Shown one piece after another: positions 24,551 through 32,684 of a stretch of DNA of 64,000 nt. This DNA is from Pseudomonas lactis (GTDB lineage Bacteria; Pseudomonadota; Gammaproteobacteria; Pseudomonadales; Pseudomonadaceae): positions 79,041 through 143,040 of the forward strand of contig NZ_JYLO01000016.1 in NCBI RefSeq assembly GCF_001439845.1. Reading direction: 5' to 3'. Under the pieces are notes generated by a model, which was not told the DNA's origin, did not search any database, and worked only from the letters and a program-made list of their open reading frames with translations. The translations under genes and the position numbers were made by a program. How positions within the stretch are numbered: the stretch's first letter is position 1; the number at the start of each line of letters is the position of its first letter.

Positions 24551-24808
24551 ATGCGTAAGACATTAGCTATTTCCATGATGCTGGCCGCTGCTCTCGGTCT
24601 GGCTGCCTGCGACAAGAAATCCGAAGACAAAGCCCAAGACGCTGCTGCACATTCTGAGCAAGCTCAGCAAGATATGGCTAAAGCACAGGATAAAGTGAAC
24701 GACGCTGCGAAAGAAAACGCCGAAGCTGCCAAAGCTCAAGCCGAATCGAACGAAGCTGCTGCAAAAGAAGCTGCACCTGCCGCACCAGCAGAACCTGCCA
24801 AGCAGTAA
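24551..24808 (+). CDS. Small alanine/lysine-rich lipoprotein
   Basis: An 85-residue predicted lipoprotein. The signal sequence MRKTLAISMMLAAALGLAAC ends in the lipobox LAAC, so Cys20 would be lipidated. The mature part is almost entirely Ala, Lys, Glu, Gln and Asp in a heptad-like pattern (AQQDMAKAQDKVNDAAKENA), which predicts a long single helix or coiled coil, with a Pro-Ala tail. It resembles helical envelope lipoproteins of the Lpp/OprI or YgdI type in design but not in sequence. It has a strong Shine-Dalgarno (TAAGGAG) and its own terminator, which suggests a well-expressed single gene. The function is unknown. Confidence 0.82.
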   Translation: MRKTLAISMMLAAALGLAACDKKSEDKAQDAAAHSEQAQQDMAKAQDKVNDAAKENAEAAKAQAESNEAAAKEAAPAAPAEPAKQ

Positions 24809-24841
24809 TCGCTGGGTTTAAAGCTGTATTGCAGCAAAAAG

Positions 24842-24868
24842 AAAGCCCGCTGACTAAGCGGGCTTTTC
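24842..24868 (+). terminator. Terminator after small lipoprotein gene
   Basis: AGCCCGC-TGACTAA-GCGGGCT is followed by TTTCTTTG. Confidence 0.88.
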
Positions 24869-24892
24869 TTTGTCTGCGATTTACTGCCAGCG

Positions 24893-25633
24893 CTACGATG
24901 CACCCTCTTTTGCAGCCTCGACTGCTGGCATATCGGTCGGGGTATACACCATCACCTGCAATACATCGGAATGGAACTCGCGGCGGTACAGCACCAGCAC
25001 CACCCCGCTACTCATCAACATGAACAACCAGGGGCTGACAAACCAGGCCAGCATGGTCATGCCGAAGTAATAGGCGCGCAGGCCAAAGTTGAACTGGTTG
25101 GCCGCCATCGAAATCACTCGCGCCGCCCGCAAAGCAAACGCCTTGCGCTCCTGCTCCGACACGTGCCGTTCACCGATCATAGGCGCCGAGCCCACCAGTA
25201 CCGCCGCGAAGTTGTACTGGCGCATGCACCAGCTGAAGGTAAAAAAGGCGTAGACGAACACCAATGCCAGGCACAGCAATTTGATCTCCGACATACCCTG
25301 GGATGCCTGCTGCACCATGGGAATGTCCGCCAGCAATGACACTGCGCGTTCCGAAGCCCCCAGCACCGTGAGAATACCGGCGAGGATGATCAAAGTGCTG
25401 GAGGCGAAGAAGGAGGCATTGCGCTCCAGGTTACCGATCACACTGGCGTCGGCGATACGGTTGTCGCGCAGCAGCATGCGGCGCATCCAGTCTTCACGGT
25501 ACAGGTGCAACACGCTGGCCAGGCACGCCGTGTCCCGGGCTTTCCACGTTGCGTAACGGGTGTAGCCGCCCCAGCAGATGACAAACCAGAGCGCGGCAAG
25601 CAGGTGGATCCAATTGGCTTCAACGAACGACAT
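24893..25633 (-). CDS. DUF599 domain-containing membrane protein
   Basis: A 246-residue integral membrane protein of the DUF599 family. Hydrophobic segments lie near residues 8-25, about 75-95, 110-130 and 185-215. The family text YTRYATWKARDTACLASVLHLYREDWM follows TM1, and FNFGLRAYYFGMTMLAWF lies near the third block. The function is unknown; homologs are widespread in proteobacteria and plants. The start at 25633 (MSFVEANWIHLLAALW) begins just before TM1. Upstream in-frame sequence would read through a REPIN and is not coding. It is convergent with the small lipoprotein gene. Confidence 0.85.
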   Translation of the reverse strand: MSFVEANWIHLLAALWFVICWGGYTRYATWKARDTACLASVLHLYREDWMRRMLLRDNRIADASVIGNLERNASFFASSTLIILAGILTVLGASERAVSLLADIPMVQQASQGMSEIKLLCLALVFVYAFFTFSWCMRQYNFAAVLVGSAPMIGERHVSEQERKAFALRAARVISMAANQFNFGLRAYYFGMTMLAWFVSPWLFMLMSSGVVLVLYRREFHSDVLQVMVYTPTDMPAVEAAKEGAS

Positions 25634-25677
25634 GCGGGTCCTTGTACACAGGATGATAGGGCCGACACGGTCCAAAT

Positions 25678-25765
25678 GTGGGAGCTGGCTTGCCTGCGAT
25701 AGCGTCTTTGCAGTCACCACCGCGCACAACCGATGTGCCGCCATCGCAGCCAAGCCAGTTCCCAC
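25678..25765. repeat. REPIN
   Basis: Inward-facing REP units lie about 40 bases apart. The right-hand unit has two substitutions (GCAGCCAAGCCAGTTCCCAC). It lies upstream of the DUF599 gene. Confidence 0.85.
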
Positions 25766-25831
25766 ACCGACCAGTGTTTTCAACTTGAGATTTTTGACGC
25801 CATCCCCAAAAAAAAGACACTGCCATCGACT

Positions 25832-25869
25832 CAAAAAAAATGCCCCGTATCGTTTGATACGGGGCATTT
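25832..25869 (-). terminator. Rho-independent terminator after brnQ
   Basis: On the minus strand ATGCCCCGTATC-AAAC-GATACGGGGCAT is followed by TTTTTTT. Confidence 0.93.
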
Positions 25870-25890
25870 CAGCACAGCACGAACCGCGTG

Positions 25891-27204
25891 TTACGCGATA
25901 GCTTCGCTGCGCTTGCCCAGCATACGGTCAATCACCACGGCCACGACCAGCGTCATCACCGACGGCACCAGCCACGCCAAGCCTTGTTCGCTCAACGGCA
26001 GGTTTACCAGTTGCGTAGGCATCCAACCCGCCAGGCCCGCGCCCTTGAGTGCGTCGATGCAGCCAAAGATGAACGACACCAGCATCACCGGGCCGACAAT
26101 ACGGCCCTGTTCCTGCCAGAACCCTTTGCAGAAGCTCAGGGCCACCAACACGATGCACGGCGGGTAGATCGCGGTCAGCACCGGGATCGAGAAGGCGATC
26201 AGTTTAGTCAGGCCCAGGTTGGACACAAACAGCGAGAACAGCGCCAGGATCACCACCAGGGTCTTGTAGGACAGCGGCAGGATCTTGCTGAAGTACTCGG
26301 CGCAGGCACAGGTCAGGCCTACGGCAGTCACCAGGCACGCCAGGGAGATCAGCACGGCGAGGAAGCCACTGCCCAGGGAGCCAAACGTGTATTGCACGTA
26401 GGCGTGCAGCACCGCCGCGCCATTGCTGGCTCCCGCGGCCACGGCATGGCTGCCCGAACCCAGGCGGAACAGGCTGACGTACACCAGCGCCAGGCCCACA
26501 CCGGCAATCAGCCCTGCAATGATCGCGTAGCGGGTGATCAGCTTGGGCGACTCGACGCCACGGGAGCGGATCGCGTTGACGATCACAATGCCGAACACCA
26601 GCGCGCCCAGGGTATCCATGGTCAGGTAACCATTGATAAAGCCTTGGGAGAATGGCGCGGCAACGTATTCCGGCGTGGCAACCCCTACCTCACCCGCAGG
26701 CAAGGCAAACGCAGCGATGCCGAGAATGGCCAGGGCGATGATTTTCAGCGGCGCCAGGAAACGGCCCACGGTGTCCAGCAATCGACCTGGGTACAGGGAG
26801 ACAAAGAACACCACCAAGAAATACACCGAACTGTAGAGGAACAGCGCCAACGGGCTTTCACCGGTCAAGGGCGCCAAGCCCACTTCAAACGACACGGTTG
26901 CGGTGCGCGGGGTCGCAAACAGCGGGCCCACGGCTAGGTAGGCCGCTGCCGCCAGCAGGCCACCGGCGATCTTGCCAATCGGGCTGCTCAGCGCATCCAT
27001 GCCACCACCGACCTTGGCCAGGGCGATCACGGTGACCACTGGCAAGCCGACCGCAGTGATCAGAAAGCCCAGCGCCGCCATCCACACATGCGGCCCGGAC
27101 TGCAAACCAACGATAGGCGGGAAGATGATGTTGCCGGCGCCCACGAACAGGGCAAAGGTCATAAAGCCCAGCGCCAGGATATCCTGGCTTTTCAACACTT
27201 TCAT
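25891..27204 (-). CDS. brnQ: Branched-chain amino acid:cation symporter BrnQ/BraB
   Basis: A 437-residue polytopic membrane carrier of the LIVCS family that imports leucine, isoleucine and valine with Na+ or H+. The N-terminus MKVLKSQDILALGFMTFALF leads into GAGNIIFPPIVGLQ, the family signature. About twelve hydrophobic segments follow. The start at 27204 gives the normal length. In P. aeruginosa the gene at this place beside sucD is braB, so braB is an equally fitting name. A strong terminator follows, and the gene has a long upstream gap with its own promoter region. Confidence 0.93.
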   Translation of the reverse strand: MKVLKSQDILALGFMTFALFVGAGNIIFPPIVGLQSGPHVWMAALGFLITAVGLPVVTVIALAKVGGGMDALSSPIGKIAGGLLAAAAYLAVGPLFATPRTATVSFEVGLAPLTGESPLALFLYSSVYFLVVFFVSLYPGRLLDTVGRFLAPLKIIALAILGIAAFALPAGEVGVATPEYVAAPFSQGFINGYLTMDTLGALVFGIVIVNAIRSRGVESPKLITRYAIIAGLIAGVGLALVYVSLFRLGSGSHAVAAGASNGAAVLHAYVQYTFGSLGSGFLAVLISLACLVTAVGLTCACAEYFSKILPLSYKTLVVILALFSLFVSNLGLTKLIAFSIPVLTAIYPPCIVLVALSFCKGFWQEQGRIVGPVMLVSFIFGCIDALKGAGLAGWMPTQLVNLPLSEQGLAWLVPSVMTLVVAVVIDRMLGKRSEAIA

Positions 27205-27397
27205 TTGAGGAAATACCACACTACTGAATCGGAATTTAGAGAGGGCTTCCCTATGGATGAGGGAAATGCTGCCGGCCCTTGTGGGGACCGACCGGTCTAG
27301 CGCGCAGCTTCCTTTTGGGACGCGGACGCATAAAGAGGCGGCTAGAGTACAGAATTAGCCTGACAAACGCACTGTTGCGGGGCGGACTGTCCGATAA

Positions 27398-27421
27398 GCG
27401 ACATTTCAATGTCGCGTTTTC
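27398..27421 (+). terminator. Orphan terminator-like hairpin between brnQ and sucD
   Basis: GCGACAT-TTCA-ATGTCGC is followed by GTTTTC. No gene ends nearby on the plus strand. It could end a small RNA transcribed from the 200-base gap upstream of brnQ. Confidence 0.4.
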
Positions 27422-27448
27422 ATACTTAATTGGGCAATACACAACCCT

Positions 27449-27533
27449 GTGGGAGCTGGCTTGCCTGCGATAGCATCGACTCGGTTTGGCTGATGCACCG
27501 AGGTGTCTGCATCGCAGGCAAGCCAGCTCCCAC
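27449..27533. repeat. REPIN
   Basis: Two perfect inward-facing REP units are separated by about 40 bases, between the brnQ start and the sucD terminator. The rest of the 428-base gap shows no coding potential. Confidence 0.9.
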
Positions 27534-27577
27534 ATTGAACCGGTACATCCCCAAATCTGCGTATACCCAGAATGCAC

Positions 27578-27605
27578 AAAGGCCACCCGAAGGTGGCCTT
27601 TGTGG
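27578..27605 (-). terminator. Terminator after sucD
   Basis: AAAGGCCACC-TTCG-GGTGGCCTTT is a ten-base-pair symmetrical hairpin ending TTTG on both strands. It lies 27 bases after the sucD stop. Confidence 0.8.
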
Positions 27606-27631
27606 GGTGAAGCGTCAGCTAAGCGCGAGGC

Positions 27632-28513
27632 TTACTTGACAGCCCAACCAGTCAGCTCAGCCAGGGCCTTGCCGATGTCTGCCAGCGAACGCACGGTTTT
27701 AACGCCTGCGTCTTGCAGTGCAGCGAATTTCTCGTCTGCAGTGCCTTTGCCGCCAGAGATGATTGCGCCAGCATGGCCCATGCGCTTGCCCGCAGGGGCA
27801 GTCACACCAGCGATGTAGGAAACAACCGGCTTGGTCACGTGGGCCTTGATGTAGGCAGCCGCTTCTTCTTCAGCCGAACCGCCGATCTCACCGATCATTA
27901 CGATCGCTTCGGTCTTCGGGTCTTCCTGGAACAGCTTCAGGATGTCGATGAAGTTGGAGCCTGGGATCGGGTCACCGCCGATGCCGACGCAAGTCGACTG
28001 ACCGAAACCGGCGTCAGTGGTCTGCTTCACAGCTTCGTAGGTCAGGGTGCCGGAACGGGAAACGATACCGACTTTACCTGGCAAGTGAATGTGACCTGGC
28101 ATGATGCCGATCTTGCATTCGCCTGGAGTGATCACGCCTGGGCAGTTAGGGCCGATCAGGACTACGCCCAGCTCGTCGCACTTAACTTTAGCGTCCAGCA
28201 TGTCCAGGGTAGGAATGCCTTCGGTGATGCAGACGATCAGCTTGATGCCGCCGAATGCTGCTTCCAGGATCGAGTCCTTGCAGAAAGGAGCTGGAACGTA
28301 GATCACGCTGGCGGTGGCGCCAGTGGCTTCTACGGCTTCTTTCACGGTGTTGAACACGGGCAGGCCCAGGTGCTCGGTGCCGCCTTTGCCAGGAGTTACG
28401 CCGCCAACCATCTGGGTGCCGTACTCGATGGCTTGCTGGGTGTGGAAACTACCTTGCGAACCGGTAATACCCTGGCAGATAACTTTGGTGTCTTTATTGA
28501 TCAGGACGCTCAT
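27632..28513 (-). CDS. sucD: Succinyl-CoA synthetase subunit alpha
   Basis: A 293-residue alpha subunit that binds CoA and carries the phosphohistidine intermediate while converting succinyl-CoA to succinate with formation of a nucleoside triphosphate. The CoA domain starts with GITGSQGSFHTQQAIEYG. The phospho-acceptor His247 is in GKRMGHAGAIISGGKGTA. IGGDPIPGSNFID and GPNCPGVITPGECKIGIMPG are both conserved family blocks. The length is typical. Its ATG overlaps the sucC stop by one base, the standard sucCD arrangement, with a terminator just downstream. Confidence 0.97.
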   Translation of the reverse strand: MSVLINKDTKVICQGITGSQGSFHTQQAIEYGTQMVGGVTPGKGGTEHLGLPVFNTVKEAVEATGATASVIYVPAPFCKDSILEAAFGGIKLIVCITEGIPTLDMLDAKVKCDELGVVLIGPNCPGVITPGECKIGIMPGHIHLPGKVGIVSRSGTLTYEAVKQTTDAGFGQSTCVGIGGDPIPGSNFIDILKLFQEDPKTEAIVMIGEIGGSAEEEAAAYIKAHVTKPVVSYIAGVTAPAGKRMGHAGAIISGGKGTADEKFAALQDAGVKTVRSLADIGKALAELTGWAVK

Positions 28514-29679
28514 TACTTGCCCTCCGCAGCTTTGACAACTTGTTGAGCAGCGTCGGTCAGGCTGGTAGCCGCGATGATGTTCAAACCGCTTTCTGCCAGT
28601 ACTTTAGCGCCCAGTTCAGCGTTGTTACCTTCGAGGCGAACAACAACCGGGATTTTAACGCCGACTTCTTTCACTGCACCGATGATGCCTTCGGCAATCA
28701 TGTCGCAACGAACGATGCCGCCGAAGATGTTGACCAGTACTGCAGCGACGTTGGAGTCGGACAGGATGATCTTGAACGCTTCGGTAACGCGTTCCTTGGT
28801 AGCGCCACCACCTACGTCGAGGAAGTTGGCTGGCTTGCCGCCATGCAGGTTGACGATGTCCATGGTACCCATGGCCAGGCCAGCACCGTTGACCATGCAG
28901 CCGATGTTGCCTTCCAGGGCTACGTAGTTCAGTTCGAACTTGGCAGCGTGCGCTTCGCGCGGATCGTCTTGCGACGGATCGTGGAAAGTCTTCAGCTTAG
29001 GCTGACGGTACATGGCGTTGGCGTCGATGTTGATCTTGGCATCGAGGCAGTGCAGATCGCCGTCAGCCTTGATCACCAGCGGGTTCACTTCCAGCAGGGC
29101 CAGATCGTGATCCTGGAACAGTTTGGCCAGACCAACGAAGATTTTGGCGAACTGGGCAACTTGCTTGCCTTCCAGGCCCAGCTGGAAAGCCAGCTCGCGA
29201 CCCTGGAATGGCTGTGCGCCAACCAGTGGATCGATAGTGGCCTTCAGAATTTTTTCTGGGGTTTCGTGAGCGATTTTCTCGATGTCCACGCCACCTTCGG
29301 TGGAAGCCATGAACACGATGCGACGGCTCGAACGGTCAACGACAGCGCCCAGGTACAGCTCTTTAGCGATATCAGTGCACGATTCAACCAGGATCTTGGT
29401 GACTGGTTGGCCATTGGCATCAGTCTGGTAAGTCACCAGACGCTTGCCCAGCCACTGCTGTGCGAAGGCCTTGGCGTCTTCTTTGCTGCGAACCAGCTTA
29501 ACGCCGCCCGCTTTACCGCGACCACCGGCGTGGACCTGGGCTTTGACAACCCACTCGCTGCCGCCGATTTTGTCGCAAGCTTCTGCTGCTGCTTCCGGGG
29601 TGTCTACTGCGTAGCCCTTGGAAACTGGCAGGCCGTATTCAGCGAACAGCTGCTTACCCTGATACTCGTGAAGATTCAT
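28513..29679 (-). CDS. sucC: Succinyl-CoA synthetase subunit beta
   Basis: A 388-residue beta subunit with an ATP-grasp fold that binds nucleotide and, with SucD, makes succinate from succinyl-CoA. It starts MNLHEYQGKQLFAEYGLPVS, the family signature. VVKAQVHAGGRGKAGGVKLV is the ATP-grasp loop. LEVNPLVIKADGDLHCLDAK and NIFGGIVRCDMIAEGI are the metal and specificity segments. The start at 29679 is the conserved N-terminus; a frame extension upstream is not conserved. A 204-base leader with several hairpins lies before it. It is co-translated with sucD. Confidence 0.97.
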   Translation of the reverse strand: MNLHEYQGKQLFAEYGLPVSKGYAVDTPEAAAEACDKIGGSEWVVKAQVHAGGRGKAGGVKLVRSKEDAKAFAQQWLGKRLVTYQTDANGQPVTKILVESCTDIAKELYLGAVVDRSSRRIVFMASTEGGVDIEKIAHETPEKILKATIDPLVGAQPFQGRELAFQLGLEGKQVAQFAKIFVGLAKLFQDHDLALLEVNPLVIKADGDLHCLDAKINIDANAMYRQPKLKTFHDPSQDDPREAHAAKFELNYVALEGNIGCMVNGAGLAMGTMDIVNLHGGKPANFLDVGGGATKERVTEAFKIILSDSNVAAVLVNIFGGIVRCDMIAEGIIGAVKEVGVKIPVVVRLEGNNAELGAKVLAESGLNIIAATSLTDAAQQVVKAAEGK

Positions 29680-29883
29680 GCTTTTTACCGTCTTCGTTAG
29701 GTACTGCGCATTCGGCGCTGCGCTCATTATGAGTGCCGCGCCACCTGTGACTGCTGCTTGCGCAACTTGCGGGGCTTATGGCCCGTAAAGCTGCACAAGG
29801 CTGCGTCCAGCGGATATTCCGCGGTGAGTCTTGCGCGCAAGGCTCACGACGGGCAACTCCGCCGTGGTTTCTTATTATCTCGC
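29680..29883 (-). promoter_or_regulatory. Structured sucC 5' leader (candidate sucC RNA motif)
   Basis: This 204-base gap between lpd and sucC holds at least three hairpins on the sense strand. They are 29824-29847 (GTGAG/CTCAC around CTTGC-GC-GCAAG), 29772-29784 (GGGC/GCCC) and 29714-29742 (an imperfect stem around CTCATTATGAG). A conserved sucC RNA motif has been described in front of sucC in Pseudomonas, and the location fits. I have not matched it to the published consensus. Confidence 0.5.
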
Positions 29884-31320
29884 TTAGCGCTTCTTGCGGT
29901 TGGCGATGTGGATGGCGCCGCCATTCACTGCCAACGCGGCTTCGTGCAACGCTTCGGACAGGGTCGGATGGGAGAAGACCATCATGCCCAGGTCCTCGGC
30001 ACTGGTGCCGAATTCCATGCCGATTGCGCCTTGCTGAACCAGTTCTGCAGCGCTTGGGCCAATCACGTGGACGCCCAATACGCGGTCAGTCTTGGCATCA
30101 GCGATGACTTTGACAAAACCACCGGTGTCGTTAGCTGCCATGGCACGGCCAGAAGCGGCAAACGGGAAGGTGCCGACGTTAACTTCAACGCCTTCAGCTT
30201 TCAACTGCTGTTCGTTCTTGCCGACCCATGCAATTTCCGGGTGGGTGTAGATAACCGATGGGATCAGGTCGTAGTTCATCTGGGTCTTGTGACCCTTGAT
30301 GCGCTCAACGACCATGATGCCCTCTTCGGAAGCCTTGTGGGCCAGCATCATGCCACGAACCACGTCGCCAATGGCATAGACGCCAGGCACGGTGGTAGCG
30401 CAATGATCGTCAACGTGGATGAAACCACGTTCGTCGATGTTCACGCCGCTGTCGGAAGCCAGCAGGTCGTTGGTCACTGGGCGGCGGCCCACGGCAACGA
30501 TCAGCTTGTCGAAAGTGATGGTCTGCTCGCCGTCTTTATCGGTGTAGGTCACTACGACTTCTTCGCCGTTGACCTTCGAACCGGTCACACGGGCGCCGAG
30601 CTTGATGTCCAGACCTTGTTTGGTCAGGGTTTTCAGCGCTTCCTTGGACACCGCGGTGTCGGCAGCCAGCAGGAACGTGTCCAGGGCTTCCAGCACGGTG
30701 ACTTCAGCGCCCAGACGCGACCATACCGAACCCAGCTCCAGACCGATCACGCCAGCGCCGATCACGCCCAGGCGCTTAGGTACGGCTTGGAATTCCAGGG
30801 CGCCGGTCGAATCAACGATCACGTTGTTATCAACAGGTGCAGGTGGAATGTCGATTGGACGCGAACCTGGGGCCAGGATCACGTTTTCGGCTTCGATGAC
30901 TTCAACCGAACCGTCTGGCTTGGTGACTTCAACTTTCTTGCCGGCCAGCAGCTTGCCGTGGCCTTGAATCGAAGTCACGCCGTTGGCCTTGAACAAGGTG
31001 GCAACGCCGGAAGTCAGGCCTTTGACGATGTTGGCTTTACGGCCGACCATGGCTGGCACGTCCATGGTCACGCCAGCATGGTTGATGCCGTGGATCGCGA
31101 AGCCGTCTTGGGCTTCGTGGAATTTCCAGGAGCTGTCCAGCAGCGCCTTGGACGGAATGCAACCTACGTTCAGGCAAGTACCGCCCAACGCCAGTTTGCC
31201 TTCCTTGTCGGTGTATTTTTCGATGCAAGCAGTGGAAAGGCCCAGTTGCGCGGCCTTGATGGCGGCAACATAGCCGCCAGGGCCTGCACCAATCACTACA
31301 ACGTCAAATTTCTGTGTCAT
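29884..31320 (-). CDS. lpd: Dihydrolipoyl dehydrogenase (E3)
   Basis: A 478-residue FAD flavoprotein, the E3 of the 2-oxoglutarate dehydrogenase complex (LpdG type). It reoxidises dihydrolipoamide on SucB with NAD+. The FAD-binding GAGPGGYVAAIKAAQ is at residues 11-25. The redox disulfide pair Cys49/Cys54 is in GGTCLNVGCIPSKALL. GVIGAGVIGLELGSVWSRLG near 187 binds NAD, and the His-Glu catalytic dyad is in SHPTLSEALHEAALA near the C-terminus. It sits between sucB and sucC as in other pseudomonads, 99 bases after sucB. Confidence 0.96.
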   Translation of the reverse strand: MTQKFDVVVIGAGPGGYVAAIKAAQLGLSTACIEKYTDKEGKLALGGTCLNVGCIPSKALLDSSWKFHEAQDGFAIHGINHAGVTMDVPAMVGRKANIVKGLTSGVATLFKANGVTSIQGHGKLLAGKKVEVTKPDGSVEVIEAENVILAPGSRPIDIPPAPVDNNVIVDSTGALEFQAVPKRLGVIGAGVIGLELGSVWSRLGAEVTVLEALDTFLLAADTAVSKEALKTLTKQGLDIKLGARVTGSKVNGEEVVVTYTDKDGEQTITFDKLIVAVGRRPVTNDLLASDSGVNIDERGFIHVDDHCATTVPGVYAIGDVVRGMMLAHKASEEGIMVVERIKGHKTQMNYDLIPSVIYTHPEIAWVGKNEQQLKAEGVEVNVGTFPFAASGRAMAANDTGGFVKVIADAKTDRVLGVHVIGPSAAELVQQGAIGMEFGTSAEDLGMMVFSHPTLSEALHEAALAVNGGAIHIANRKKR

Positions 31321-31357
31321 GAAAATAGATCCTCTATTTGCGACAAGCTTCTAGTCA

Positions 31358-31407
31358 CACGTTGCAAGCCAAGCTGCTTTTTCCTACAGCTTGCAGCTCG
31401 CAACGTG
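31358..31407. repeat. Long imperfect inverted repeat between sucB and lpd
   Basis: CACGTTGCAAGCCAAGCTG faces CAGCTTGCAGCTCGCAACGTG across a short pyrimidine-rich loop. The arms are nearly complementary over about 19 bases. It occupies most of the 99-base gap, has no T-run, and looks like a palindromic intergenic repeat or an mRNA-stabilising stem. Confidence 0.7.
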
Positions 31408-31419
31408 CAACTGCTTCTA

Positions 31420-32640
31420 TCAGATGTCCAGGAGCAGGCGAGCCGGGTCTTCCAGCAGGTTCTTGATGGTCACCAGGAACGTCACGGCTTCTTTACCGTC
31501 GATCAGGCGGTGATCGTAAGACAGTGCCAGGTACATCATTGGGCGGATCACGACTTGGCCGTTGATGGCCATCGGACGCTGGATGATGTTGTGCATGCCC
31601 AGGATCGCGGCTTGCGGTGGGTTGACGATCGGCGTCGACATCATCGAACCGAAGGTACCACCGTTGGTGATGGTGAAGGTACCGCCGGTCATCTCGTCGA
31701 TGGTCAGCTTGCCGTCACGGGCTTTCTTGCCGAAGCCAGCGATGCCGCCTTCGATTTCGGCCAGGCTCATCAGCTCGGCGTTACGCAGGACTGGAACCAC
31801 CAGGCCGCGGTCGCTGGAGACGGCAACGCCGATATCCGAGTAGCCGTGGTAAACGATGTCGCCGCCGTCGATGGAAGCGTTGACTGCCGGGAAGCGCTTC
31901 AGCGCTTCGGTGGCCGCTTTCACGAAGAACGACATGAAGCCCAGGCGCACGCCGTTGTGGGACTTCTCGAACAGGTCCTTGTACTTCGAACGCAGGGCCA
32001 TGACTTCGGTCATGTCGACTTCGTTGAAGGTGGTCAGCATCGCCATGTTCGACTGAGCTTCAACCAGGCGCTTGGCCACGGTGGCACGTACACGAGTCAT
32101 CGGTACGCGCTTCTCGGTGCGGTCGCCAGCGGCAAACACAGGCGCAGCGGCAGCAGGCGCTGCAGCCTTGGCAGGTGCGGCAGCCGGAGCGTTCTTCTTG
32201 GCTTCAACGGCGGCAACCACGTCTTCCTTCGTCACACGGCCATCTTTGCCGGTGCCCTTGATGGAAGCCAGGTTGATGCCGTTTTCTTCAGCCAGTTGAC
32301 GCGCAGCCGGTGCAGCGATTGGGTCTTCGCCACCCGCAGCCGGTGCAGCAGGGGCAGAAGCAGCCGGTGCAGCGGCAGCAGGAGCAGGAGCGGCAGCAGC
32401 GCTGCCCTCTTCGATCGAACCCAGTACCTGGTTCGACAGAACGGTAGCGCCCTCTTCAGCAACGATCGCGCCCAGCACGCCGTCAGCTTCGGCCAACACT
32501 TCCAGAACGACTTTGTCGGTCTCGATGTCGACGATCAGGTCGTCACGCTTGACGGCCTCGCCTGGTTTCTTGTGCCAGGTGGCAACGGTGCCATCGGCAA
32601 CCGATTCCGGGAATGACGGGGCTTTGATTTCGATAGCCAT
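31420..32640 (-). CDS. sucB: 2-oxoglutarate dehydrogenase E2, dihydrolipoyl succinyltransferase
   Basis: A 406-residue E2 core protein. The lipoyl domain spans residues 2-76 with the lipoylated Lys43 in IETDKVVLEV. It is followed by an Ala/Pro-rich flexible linker (about 78-105), the E3-binding domain (APAARQLAEENGINLASIKG), a second Ala/Pro linker, and the catalytic domain. The active-site motif LSYDHRLIDGKEAVTFL is near the C-terminus. It passes the succinyl group to CoA. It lies 44 bases downstream of sucA and shares its operon. The length matches SucB rather than AceF, which has several lipoyl domains. Confidence 0.97.
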   Translation of the reverse strand: MAIEIKAPSFPESVADGTVATWHKKPGEAVKRDDLIVDIETDKVVLEVLAEADGVLGAIVAEEGATVLSNQVLGSIEEGSAAAAPAPAAAAPAASAPAAPAAGGEDPIAAPAARQLAEENGINLASIKGTGKDGRVTKEDVVAAVEAKKNAPAAAPAKAAAPAAAAPVFAAGDRTEKRVPMTRVRATVAKRLVEAQSNMAMLTTFNEVDMTEVMALRSKYKDLFEKSHNGVRLGFMSFFVKAATEALKRFPAVNASIDGGDIVYHGYSDIGVAVSSDRGLVVPVLRNAELMSLAEIEGGIAGFGKKARDGKLTIDEMTGGTFTITNGGTFGSMMSTPIVNPPQAAILGMHNIIQRPMAINGQVVIRPMMYLALSYDHRLIDGKEAVTFLVTIKNLLEDPARLLLDI

Positions 32641-32684
32641 TATCTGTAGGTCCTTAAAATTCGGTTTCAGTCAGCGCGAAGGCG

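Noticed and set aside
29758..32616. A 952-codon open frame on the plus strand opposite lpd and sucB
   Set aside because: Antisense of two certain genes. In GC-rich DNA the complementary frame of a real gene often stays open. Its protein has no recognisable domain and it has no ribosome site.
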